DNA from: Vicinamibacteria bacterium
Lineage (GTDB): Bacteria > Acidobacteriota > Vicinamibacteria > Vicinamibacterales > UBA8438
Reading direction: 5' to 3'
DNA: 64,000 nt
Assembly (NCBI GenBank): GCA_022820825.1
Contig: JAJEEU010000001.1
Location: forward strand, 1 to 64,000
The notes beneath the pieces are model-generated. The model saw nothing but the letters and a program-made list of their open reading frames with translations. It did not search any database and was not told where the DNA came from. This document shows, piece after piece, positions 56,060 through 64,000 of the stretch. The first letter of the stretch is position 1, and each line of letters opens with the position of its first letter. The translations under genes were made by a program, and so were the position numbers.

Positions 56060-58819
56060 TTACACGCCGGAGCTCCAGGCGTAGTTGATCCGCACGTAGT
56101 AGAACACGCCGTTGACGCCGAACGGCGTGTACGCGCTGAAGCGGTTGCCTTTCTCGAGGGCAATCGGGTTCTCTTCCGGGTCGTTGCCGAACACGTTCTG
56201 TCCGCCGACCGTGAGCGTGACGGACTCGCCGAGCGGATGCGCCGCTTCGAGGTCGACCACCGCGTCGCCGTGGTACAGGTACAGGTCGCGCGAGTCGAAC
56301 CAGTCGGCGTAGTAGCTCACCCGGGCGAGGAGGCTCCAGGGCCCGACAGCCTGCCGCACGCTGGCGTTCCAGCGCGTGCCCGGAATCGCCTCCTGGAGCT
56401 CGCGGACCCGCAGCGCGTCGAGCACCTCGGCATCGAAGTGCGTGACCCGGGTCGCCGTGCGGTTGAACAGGGCGCCGAACACGGTCCGGCCGCCGAGGCG
56501 CGGCGGCGCGTACGACGCCACGACGTCGAGCCCCTGCGTCAGCGTCTCGAAGTGGTTGGTGAAGAACCGGAAGTTCTGCAGGTTGCGCGCGCTGGTCACG
56601 CCCTCGGCGAGCAGGCCGTCGACCTCCGCCGGCGTGAGCGAGAAGAGCTGCGTCAGTGCGAGCCGGTCCTGCAGGCGGATACGGAAGTAGTCCGCCGTTA
56701 GATGGAACGGCCCGCTGTCGACCACGGCGCCGGCCGCGTAGCTTGCCGAGCGTTCAGGTTGCAGCGCCGCCCCGCCCCGCAGCCGGGCCACGCGCGACGT
56801 GGACGGGATGGTGCCGTTGTTGACCAGGTCCATCAACTCGTGGTCGTACTCCGTCGAGACGTTGAACGCGTGCTGCTGGCCCGGCGTCGGCGCGCGGAAG
56901 CCCGTGCTGGCGCTGGCGCGCAGCGCGACGGCGCCGGCCAGGCGGTAGCGGCCCGCCAGCTTGCCGTTCGTGGTCGCGCCGAAATCCTCGAAGTCCTCCA
57001 GCCGCAGCGCGCCGCCGACGGTCCAGGCCTCGTCCGCGCCGCGCACCTCCACGTCGCCGTACAGCGCCGTGTTGGCGCGGCTCCAGGCGCCCGCGGCGAT
57101 CGGGCTGAAGCCGGGAAAGCCGTTGGATCCGGCGCTGAAGCCCTGCGCGGCGTACGGGCCGATGCGCCACGAGGCCTCTTCGCCGAGACCGATCTCGAAC
57201 CGTTCGCGCCGCCACTCGGCGCCGCCGGCGAAGTGCACGCGGTCATTGACGGGATAGCGAAAGTCAACGTTGAGGCCCACCTCGTCCTGCCCGTACAGAC
57301 CCGGATCGAACGCCGTGGGCGTCGCCGGACCGAGCGACGCGTTCACGGTGTCGTGGATGAAGAAGTCGACCGTGCTCGAGCCCACGCCTGCGCTCACGTC
57401 CCAGAGGATGCCGCCCGGGAGCTCGCCGCGGGCGCCGGCAACCGCCGACGTGTCGTGCACCTCACCCCCGAACTGCGGCGTGAAACCGCCCGGGAACAAC
57501 TCCTGGAAGGAGAAGCAGCGCGGGTCGTCGAACACCCGCGCCAGCGCCGCCGGGTCGGGGCGATCGGCGGTGACCGGCACCGCGGGGCAGCCCGCGGACC
57601 CGTCGGCCACGCCGTCCCGTGCGTCGAGCGCGTCGGCGATCAGCAGGGTGCGGCCCGCGTCTGCGCTGAAGACGGCGTTGCGCGTATTGGGATTGCGGAA
57701 GAAGAAGCCGCCGGTCACCCGCCGGCTGGCGTAGTTCGCATGGCCGTACGCCTGCACGCCGCCGAACAGGCGGCCGAAATTGCCCCAGAGCTTGAGGTTG
57801 TCGTCGATGCCCGGCGCCCCCCAGACCTGCGCCGGCTCGGCGACCGCGTCGTTGCCAGCCGCGATCAGCCGCGCCGCGTCCGCGCGCTGCACGCTGCGGC
57901 TGGTCCGGCCGGTGTTGCCGTACTCGATGCTGAGGTTGGCGAAGCCGGCGCGCCCCAGCGGCAGACCCGCGTTGGCGGCGACGGTGTACGTGCCGCCGTC
58001 GCCGGCGCCGTGGCCGCCCGTGTGCAGCTCGACGCTCCCGCCGGACCGATCGTCCTTGAGCAGGAAGTTGAGCACCCCGGCGATGGCGTCCGAGCCGTAC
58101 TGCGCGGAGGCCCCGTCGCGCAAGACCTCGACCTGCCGCAGCGCGATCGCCGGGATGGTCGAGATGTCAGGTCCCTGCGCGCCGTCCGAGACGCCGTTGC
58201 CGAGCCAGGTGATGATCGCGCCGCGGTGGCGGCGCTTGCCGTTGACCAGCACCAGGGTGTGATCCGGCGCCAGGCCGCGCATGTTGGCCGGCCGGATGAT
58301 GCGCGCCGCATCGCCGACCGGTTGCGGACTCACGTTGTAGGAAGGCACCAGGGTGCGGATCCGGTCTCCGACGTCCGTTTGGCCCAGGCCGGCGAACTCC
58401 GCGGCGGGAATGGCGTCGATCGGCACCATCGACGCGGTGACCGAGCGCGGCTGCGCGCGGCTGCCGACCACGACCACCTGCTCCGCGAGCTGCACCGACA
58501 GCGCGACCTCGAGCGTGACCATGCTTCCCGCAGTGGTCATCACGCCGCGCCGCACGGCCGTCTCGAAACCGGGCAGCGTGAAGGTGACGTCGTACGTGCC
58601 GGGCTGGAGCGCGGCGATCACGAAACGGCCCGCGCCGTCGGTGACCGCGTTCGCCGGCGGTGCGCCGGCCGCCGTGTCGCGCGCCTCGACGGTGACGCCC
58701 GGCAGCACGAGGCCGGTGGCGTCCCGGACCACGCCCTCGATGCCCGCGTCCTGCGCGGCGGCGGGCGCCGCCGCGAGCGCGGCCAGAAACAACGCGACAG
58801 CAGCCCCGGGCGCGCGCAT
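56060..58819 (-). CDS. TonB-dependent outer-membrane receptor with carboxypeptidase-regulatory-like domain
   Basis: A 919-residue outer-membrane protein. Signal peptide (VALFLAALAAAPAAAQ), a beta-sandwich domain at residues ~25-105 (GVVRDATGLVLPGVTVEARD, GTYDVTFTLPGFETAVRRG), a plug domain (ALRQVEVLRDGASAQYGSDAIAG) and a barrel ending in FYYVRINYAWSSGV. The plug signature points to import of oligosaccharides, peptides or metal chelates energised by TonB; the substrate is unknown. It follows a glycosyltransferase gene by 7 bp, and a cupin gene lies downstream. Confidence 0.93.
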   Translation of the reverse strand: MRAPGAAVALFLAALAAAPAAAQDAGIEGVVRDATGLVLPGVTVEARDTAAGAPPANAVTDGAGRFVIAALQPGTYDVTFTLPGFETAVRRGVMTTAGSMVTLEVALSVQLAEQVVVVGSRAQPRSVTASMVPIDAIPAAEFAGLGQTDVGDRIRTLVPSYNVSPQPVGDAARIIRPANMRGLAPDHTLVLVNGKRRHRGAIITWLGNGVSDGAQGPDISTIPAIALRQVEVLRDGASAQYGSDAIAGVLNFLLKDDRSGGSVELHTGGHGAGDGGTYTVAANAGLPLGRAGFANLSIEYGNTGRTSRSVQRADAARLIAAGNDAVAEPAQVWGAPGIDDNLKLWGNFGRLFGGVQAYGHANYASRRVTGGFFFRNPNTRNAVFSADAGRTLLIADALDARDGVADGSAGCPAVPVTADRPDPAALARVFDDPRCFSFQELFPGGFTPQFGGEVHDTSAVAGARGELPGGILWDVSAGVGSSTVDFFIHDTVNASLGPATPTAFDPGLYGQDEVGLNVDFRYPVNDRVHFAGGAEWRRERFEIGLGEEASWRIGPYAAQGFSAGSNGFPGFSPIAAGAWSRANTALYGDVEVRGADEAWTVGGALRLEDFEDFGATTNGKLAGRYRLAGAVALRASASTGFRAPTPGQQHAFNVSTEYDHELMDLVNNGTIPSTSRVARLRGGAALQPERSASYAAGAVVDSGPFHLTADYFRIRLQDRLALTQLFSLTPAEVDGLLAEGVTSARNLQNFRFFTNHFETLTQGLDVVASYAPPRLGGRTVFGALFNRTATRVTHFDAEVLDALRVRELQEAIPGTRWNASVRQAVGPWSLLARVSYYADWFDSRDLYLYHGDAVVDLEAAHPLGESVTLTVGGQNVFGNDPEENPIALEKGNRFSAYTPFGVNGVFYYVRINYAWSSGV

Positions 58820-58826
58820 CCGGCCG

Positions 58827-60110
58827 CTATACGACCTTGCGGTAGACGTCGACGGCCCGCTCCGCCATCACCTCGGCCGTGTAGTGCTCGCGCACGCCGG
58901 CCGCGCCCTGCCTGCCCAGCTCCTCGCGGTGCTCGCGGTCGGCCGCCAGCCGCTCCAGCGCCGCTTCCAATGCTCCAACGTCGTCCGGCTGCACGAGCAC
59001 GCCGCCTCCGGTCCGCTCGACGAACTCGGTGTAGGTGCCCCGCCGCGGCACGATCACCGGCACGCCGCAGGCCATCGCCTCGAGCAGCGGCAACCCCTTC
59101 GGATCGTCGTAGACGGCCGGGACGGCGAGCATGTCGAGCGAGCCCAGGAAGGCCAGCTTCTGCGCCCGGTCCAGCTTGCCGTGATACGACACCTCGCCGT
59201 CCAGCCCCCACTCGCGGGCCTGGTCCATGATGGAGTCGAGGTAGGACCGATGCCCCGGCGACAGGTAGCCGGCCACCTTGATCGAACCCTGCTCTATGCG
59301 CCCCGACTCGCGCAGCCGCCGGTACGCCTCGCACAGCACGTGCAGCCCCTTCTCCGGCGCCACCCGGCCGAAGTGGCCGATGGTCAGGCCGTTGCGCTCG
59401 GGTCTGGCGGAATTCTCCAGACCATCCACGCTGATGCCGAGCGGGGTGACGTCGATCTTCGCTCCGGGGATGCCCAGGAAGCGGCACATGCGCTCGGCGC
59501 AGTAGTCGCTGACCGCCACGAAGCGGTCCACGTACTGCGCGTGTTTCGCGATCAACTCGACGCAGCGGTCGCGGTGCGCCTTGCCGAGACGGCTCAGGAA
59601 GATGTCCTCGCCCTGCAGCGTGCAGCAGACCGGCGCGCCGAGCGCCTCCTTCAGCGGCCGCGCCAGCGCGATCAGCATCGAGTTCGAGATGTCCACGACG
59701 TCCGGCCGGGGCTGCCCCCGGAGCCAGTGCACGAGCTTGTCGATCTCCTTCGACTGCCGCCCGTTGGTACCCTCCAGCACGGAGACGGTCAGGTCGCCGA
59801 GGGTCTCCGGCTCCGTCTGCACCGCGCGGCCGGCAACGGCGCGGATGAGCTGCGGCGACTCCCAGAGGCGGTCGAGCAGCCACGGCGTGTGGCGGAACAG
59901 CGGCACCCACTCCTCCAGGTACACGCTGATGCCGTCGTAGAAGATGCGCTCGGAGCTGACGTTGTCCTCGTCCGTCAGCAAGGGGGTGTAGAGCGGCAGC
60001 AGCAGCACCTCGTGGCCCGCGGCGGTCAGCCGCGCGGCCAGCGCGTTGTCGCGGATGCAGCTTCCACAGTACATCCCGCCGGCGCCGGCCGTTATGTAGG
60101 TGATGCGCAT
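58827..60110 (-). CDS. GT4-family glycosyltransferase
   Basis: A 427-residue GT-B glycosyltransferase. The N-terminal loop is TAGAGGMYCGSCIRDNALA, and the C-terminal donor-binding region includes GLTIGHFGRVAPEKGLHVL and PLLEAMACGVPVIVPRRGT with the conserved glutamate. It probably transfers a sugar in cell-surface polysaccharide or lipid synthesis. The start at 60110 is the only ATG near the first strand. Cotranscribed with the TonB receptor. Confidence 0.92.
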   Translation of the reverse strand: MRITYITAGAGGMYCGSCIRDNALAARLTAAGHEVLLLPLYTPLLTDEDNVSSERIFYDGISVYLEEWVPLFRHTPWLLDRLWESPQLIRAVAGRAVQTEPETLGDLTVSVLEGTNGRQSKEIDKLVHWLRGQPRPDVVDISNSMLIALARPLKEALGAPVCCTLQGEDIFLSRLGKAHRDRCVELIAKHAQYVDRFVAVSDYCAERMCRFLGIPGAKIDVTPLGISVDGLENSARPERNGLTIGHFGRVAPEKGLHVLCEAYRRLRESGRIEQGSIKVAGYLSPGHRSYLDSIMDQAREWGLDGEVSYHGKLDRAQKLAFLGSLDMLAVPAVYDDPKGLPLLEAMACGVPVIVPRRGTYTEFVERTGGGVLVQPDDVGALEAALERLAADREHREELGRQGAAGVREHYTAEVMAERAVDVYRKVV

Positions 60111-60162
60111 GCGTACAAGTCCCCTAATCTACCCCAAGTCCGGTAGTGATACCATAACCGCC

Positions 60163-60615
<453 letters not shown>

Positions 60616-60629
60616 CGCATCGCCCGCCG

Positions 60630-62204
60630 CTATTGGGTGGCGATGGCGCGCCGGCCGCCGCGCAGCACGTACTTCTGGATCTTCCCCGTCGCGGTCTTCG
60701 GCAACTGCTCCACGAACGTGAAGCTGCGCGGCGTCTTGAAGTGCGCCATCTGCTCGCGGGCGAACGCCGTCAGCTCGGCGGCGGTGGCCGACGCGCCGGC
60801 GGACAGCACGACGAAGGCGTGCGGGCTCTCCCCCCACTTCTCGTCGGGCATGCCCACGACCGCGATCTCCTGCACCGCGGGGTGCCGCATCATCACGCCT
60901 TCGACCTCGATGGATGAGATGTTCTCGCCGCCGCTGATGATGACGTCCTTGAAGCGGTCGCGGATCTCGACGTAGCCGTCGGGCTGCACGACGGCGGCGT
61001 CGCCGCTGCGGAACCAGCCGCCGCGCATGGCCCGCGCTGTCGCCTCGGGATCTTCGTAGTACCCGTCCATCACGACGTTGCCGCGCACCACGATCTCGCC
61101 CAGCGTCTCACCGTCGGCCGGTACCTCGTCGTCGTTGTCGTCGACCACGCGCAGCTCGCCGGATGTGATCAATTCCACGCCCTGGCGGGCCTTTACCTTC
61201 GCCAGCGCCTCCGGCCCCAGGCCGTCGTGCTCGGGCCGCGGCTCGCAGACCGTGATGAACGGCGCGGTCTCCGTCAGGCCGTAGACGTGCAGCAGCTCCC
61301 AGCCGAGCTCGACCTCCAGGCGCTGAATGGTCGCGGCCGCGGGCGGCGCGCCGGCCGTCATGACGCGCACCCCGCGCGGCACGTCGCCGCGCACTGCCGG
61401 CGACGCGTTGGCCAGGGTGATCAGGACCGTCGGCGCGGCGCACAGCGCCGTGCACGACTCGTCGCGGATCAGGCCGAACGCCCGGGCGGGATCCACCTGC
61501 CGGAGGCAGACGTGCCCGCCGCCGACCGCGGTCACGACCCACACGAACGTCCAGCCGTTGGCGTGGAACATGGGCAGGGTCCACAGATACCGGTCGCGGC
61601 AAGTCAGCGGGAAGTGCAGCAACGTGCCCACGACGTTCATGTAGGCGTTGCGATGGGTGATCATCACGCCCTTCGGCCGCGACGTGGTCCCGCTCGTGTA
61701 GTTGATCGTCAGCAGGTCCTGCTCGGCTATCTCCGGGCGATCGACAGCAGCAGGATCCGCGGCCGCCAGCAATGTCTCGTAGTCCCGCCAGCCGTCGCGC
61801 GCCCCCTCCAGCGCCACGACGTGTCTCAGGGCCGGGCAGTCGCCGCGTATGCCGTCCACCATCTCCAGGTAGTCGGCGTGCGCGCACACCACGGAGGCGC
61901 CGCTGTGCTGCAGGATGTACTGCACCTCCGCGGCGTTGAGCCGGTAGTTGATCGGCACCAGCACGGCGCCGATCTGCGGCACGCCGTAGAACGACTCCAG
62001 GTTGGCGGTCGTGTTCGGCGAGATGTACGCCACCCGGTCGCCGGGGCGCACGCCGAGCCGCTGCAGCGCGGCCGACCAGCGGTCGCAGCGCTCGAAGAAC
62101 TGTTCGTAGGTGAGCCGGCGGCCGCCGTCGACGACGGCTTCGCGCCCGCCGTACAGGCGGCGCGCGCGCCGCATGAATTCGAGAGGGGTAAGGGGTGTCT
62201 CCAT
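60630..62204 (-). CDS. Long-chain-type acyl-CoA synthetase
   Basis: A 524-residue adenylate-forming enzyme. INYTSGTTSRPKGVMITHRN is the ATP-binding motif; VYGLTETAPFITV, GWFRSGDAAVVQPDGYVEIRDR, VIISGGENISSIEVEGVMM and PKTATGKIQKY complete the fold. It belongs to the FadD/medium-chain group, distinct from the ligase at 52932. The gene follows the FAH-family gene by 3 bp and is probably cotranscribed. Confidence 0.92.
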   Translation of the reverse strand: METPLTPLEFMRRARRLYGGREAVVDGGRRLTYEQFFERCDRWSAALQRLGVRPGDRVAYISPNTTANLESFYGVPQIGAVLVPINYRLNAAEVQYILQHSGASVVCAHADYLEMVDGIRGDCPALRHVVALEGARDGWRDYETLLAAADPAAVDRPEIAEQDLLTINYTSGTTSRPKGVMITHRNAYMNVVGTLLHFPLTCRDRYLWTLPMFHANGWTFVWVVTAVGGGHVCLRQVDPARAFGLIRDESCTALCAAPTVLITLANASPAVRGDVPRGVRVMTAGAPPAAATIQRLEVELGWELLHVYGLTETAPFITVCEPRPEHDGLGPEALAKVKARQGVELITSGELRVVDDNDDEVPADGETLGEIVVRGNVVMDGYYEDPEATARAMRGGWFRSGDAAVVQPDGYVEIRDRFKDVIISGGENISSIEVEGVMMRHPAVQEIAVVGMPDEKWGESPHAFVVLSAGASATAAELTAFAREQMAHFKTPRSFTFVEQLPKTATGKIQKYVLRGGRRAIATQ

Positions 62205-62207
62205 GGG

Positions 62208-63056
62208 TTACTGCTGGTCGGTCGGCCGGGCCCCCTTGCGGCCGATCGTGTTGCGCAGCACGCCGACGCCCTCGAGCTCGATCTCCACGACGTCCCCGGG
62301 CTGCATGGCGCTGGTCGTGCCGGGCGTGCCGGTGAAGATCATGTCGCCCGGTTCCAGCGTGACGTAGCGGCTGACATAGCTGACGATGGCGGCGGTGTCG
62401 AAGATCAGGTCGCTGGTCCGCTGCGACTGCTTCACCTCGCCGTTCAGCCGCGTCTCGAGCAGCAGGTCGTCGTAGTCGACCCCGGCGGCCATCACCGGCC
62501 CGACCGGCCCGAACGTGTCGGCGCCCTTGGCGCGGAACCACTGCAGGTCGTTCTGCTGCCAGACGCGCTCGCTCACGTCGTTGCCCGGCGCCACGGCAAA
62601 GATGTGATCCCGCGCGTCGGCCTCGGAGACGTTGCGCGCGGTCTTGCCGATGATGAGGACCATCTCGCCTTCGTAGTGCAGATTCGAGGCGTCGTCGTAG
62701 TACGTGATGACGTCCCCGTGCGGGATGAGCGAGGTGGGAAACTTCGAGAAGATGCCGGGGTACTCCGCTTCCGGCGTGTCGCCGAGGTGGCTCTTGTAGT
62801 TGAAGCCGACCGCGATCACCTTCTCCGGCGCCGTCGGCGGGAGCAGGCTCACGGAGCTCAACTGCCGCGTGACGCCGGTCCGGCGCACCGCTTCGAACGG
62901 CGCGCCTTCCAGCTCGTGGATCGTCTCACCTTCAAGGATGCCGTACGCCACGTCGCCCTGGTGCTCGTAGCGGACGTACAGCGTCGCCCCCTGGGCCAGA
63001 GCTCCGGTCGCGCCGAGCACCACAATCGCCGCCGCGAGCAGGCTGATGCACTTCAT
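62208..63056 (-). CDS. FAH-family hydrolase/isomerase with signal peptide
   Basis: A 282-residue protein of the fumarylacetoacetate hydrolase superfamily. The C-terminal core has VIAVGFNYKSHLGDTPE, HYEGEMVLIIGKTARNVS with the metal-binding glutamates and DMIFTGTPGTTSAMQPGD, all conserved. What is unusual is the clear N-terminal signal peptide (LLAAAIVVLGATGALAQG), since family members normally act in the cytoplasm on ring-cleavage products. It precedes an acyl-CoA synthetase gene by 3 bp. Confidence 0.88.
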   Translation of the reverse strand: MKCISLLAAAIVVLGATGALAQGATLYVRYEHQGDVAYGILEGETIHELEGAPFEAVRRTGVTRQLSSVSLLPPTAPEKVIAVGFNYKSHLGDTPEAEYPGIFSKFPTSLIPHGDVITYYDDASNLHYEGEMVLIIGKTARNVSEADARDHIFAVAPGNDVSERVWQQNDLQWFRAKGADTFGPVGPVMAAGVDYDDLLLETRLNGEVKQSQRTSDLIFDTAAIVSYVSRYVTLEPGDMIFTGTPGTTSAMQPGDVVEIELEGVGVLRNTIGRKGARPTDQQ

Positions 63057-63155
63057 GATGTTCCCCCCAACTGCGAACAGGCGCTGCAATATAGCACGTA
63101 GCCCGAGGCAGTCAGGGGAACGACGAGCATGGACTGCTAACATGGTTTCAGGCAC

Positions 63156-64000
63156 ATGACAGTCACGAATCTCACGAATGCAGAGTTGATCGCGCGCGAC
63201 CAGGCGCACCTGGTGCACCCCCTTCACGAGCCCGCGCTGCACGACGGCGGGCGCGTCTGGGTGAAGGGCGACGGCGCGCTGCTGACCGACGCCGACGGGC
63301 GCGAATGCATCGACGCGCTGGCGGGGTTGTGGAACGTCACGGCCGGGCACGGCCGGCGCGAGCTGGCGGAAGCGATGCGCGAGCAGGCGTCCACGCTGCC
63401 CTACTGCTCCGGCTACAGCGGCAACTCGAACCCGCGCGCCATCGAGCTGGCGGAGCGCCTGGCGGCGCTGTGCTACCCCTCGATCAATCACTTCTTCTTC
63501 ACCAGCGGGGGCGGCGAGGCGACGGAGAGCAGCATCAAGCTGTCCCGCGCCTACTGGAAGATGCGCGGGCGTCCCGGCAAGACGAAGGTGATCTCGCGCA
63601 TCGACGGCTACCACGGCGTGACCCTGGCGGCGATGAGCGCCACCGGCATTGCGCCGTACTGGCCCCTGTTCGAGCCGCGGGTGCCCGGCTTCGCGCACAT
63701 CCCGTCGCCGTATCCGTACCGCTACGAGGCGCCGGCAGGCGTCAGCCAGGGGCTCGCGGCGGCCAACGAGCTGGAGCAGGCGATCCTGCGGGAAGGCCCC
63801 GACAGCGTCGCCATGTTCATCGCCGAGCCCGTGCAGGGCGCCGGCGGGGTCATCGTGCCGCAGGACGACTACTTTCCGCGCATTCGGGAGATCTGCGACG
63901 AGTACGACGTGCTGCTGGTGGCCGACGAGGTGATCACCGGGTTCGGCCGCACGGGTGCGATGTTCGCGCTGAACCACTGGGGCGTGGAGCCCGACATCAT
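63156..64000 (+). CDS. Class III aminotransferase, N-terminal part (gene runs off the window)
   Basis: 281 codons are visible. LAGLWNVTAGHGRRELAEAM, YSGNSNPRAIELAERLA, the phosphate-binding FFTSGGGEATESSIKLSR, SRIDGYHGVTLAAMSATG and LVADEVITGFGRTG mark a class III PLP-dependent aminotransferase (omega-amino acid:pyruvate type). The PLP-binding lysine lies beyond the window. The gene is divergent from the FAH-family gene; the 99-bp gap holds the upstream signals. Confidence 0.92.
   Translation, partial: MTVTNLTNAELIARDQAHLVHPLHEPALHDGGRVWVKGDGALLTDADGRECIDALAGLWNVTAGHGRRELAEAMREQASTLPYCSGYSGNSNPRAIELAERLAALCYPSINHFFFTSGGGEATESSIKLSRAYWKMRGRPGKTKVISRIDGYHGVTLAAMSATGIAPYWPLFEPRVPGFAHIPSPYPYRYEAPAGVSQGLAAANELEQAILREGPDSVAMFIAEPVQGAGGVIVPQDDYFPRIREICDEYDVLLVADEVITGFGRTGAMFALNHWGVEPDI

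Noticed and set aside
56702-59230. Long plus-strand open frame opposite the TonB receptor
   Set aside because: GC-driven shadow; the receptor on the minus strand has signal peptide, plug and barrel.

Overview
The window is GC-rich (roughly 65-70%) bacterial chromosome with tightly packed genes. I infer an uncultured Acidobacteriota, probably class Vicinamibacteria. The reasons are secreted von Willebrand A proteins, a TonB receptor with an N-terminal carboxypeptidase-regulatory domain, LVIVD and BNR propeller proteins, a secreted protein of acidobacterial type (34340-35272), and a gram-negative envelope. No rRNA, tRNA or CRISPR array was recognised, so the taxonomy is inference.

Layout. 1-4462 (minus): two vWA proteins, a HemX/CcsA-like membrane protein, hemA and the start of hemC. 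4616-14048 (plus): a respiratory complex I operon, nuoA-C-D-H-J-K-L-M-N, behind a near-consensus promoter; nuoB, E, F, G and I are absent. 14049-17976: accessory cargo made of two PIN-domain toxin-antitoxin pairs and a DUF4143 ATPase, bracketed by fragments of a short inverted repeat. 17977-20331 (minus): an ATP synthase F0 operon only. 20471-34216: housekeeping and metabolic genes (PhzF, fused alpha-ketoacid dehydrogenase E1, rhomboid protease, murJ, ychF, dihaem cytochrome c, hemerythrin, mutY, SLC13 transporter, RelBE-like pair). 34340-39149: a secreted protein, a UGSC-family selenoprotein, a fused enoyl-CoA hydratase/3-hydroxyacyl-CoA dehydrogenase and a conserved protein of unknown function. 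39187-45042: an island carrying two ATPases (one with about 14 TPR-like repeats) and a small unknown gene, flanked by a 60-bp direct repeat derived from the 3' end of a MoaD-like gene. 44973-52356: a MoaD-like protein, a BNR propeller, a second UGSC selenoprotein, a LarA-like protein and acyl-CoA catabolic genes. 52636-64000: YciI, two acyl-CoA synthetases, propeller and cupin proteins, a TonB receptor, a glycosyltransferase, an FKBP, a FAH-family enzyme and a partial class III aminotransferase.

The most notable observations are these. (1) Two separate genes with an in-frame UGA in the context U-G-S-C-T-S-C, each followed by the same 7-bp hairpin placed 18 nt downstream; these are very probably selenocysteine genes that ordinary gene calling cuts at the UGA. 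(2) A dispersed structured repeat of about 85 bp in four copies. Two copies show compensatory changes in a 9-bp stem, and three copies sit 4-24 nt upstream of start codons in the sense orientation. (3) The ATPase/TPR island with its target-site-like duplication and a perfect 14-bp palindrome at its promoter, a candidate uncharacterised conflict or defence module. I could not run database searches; family assignments rest on motif recognition.
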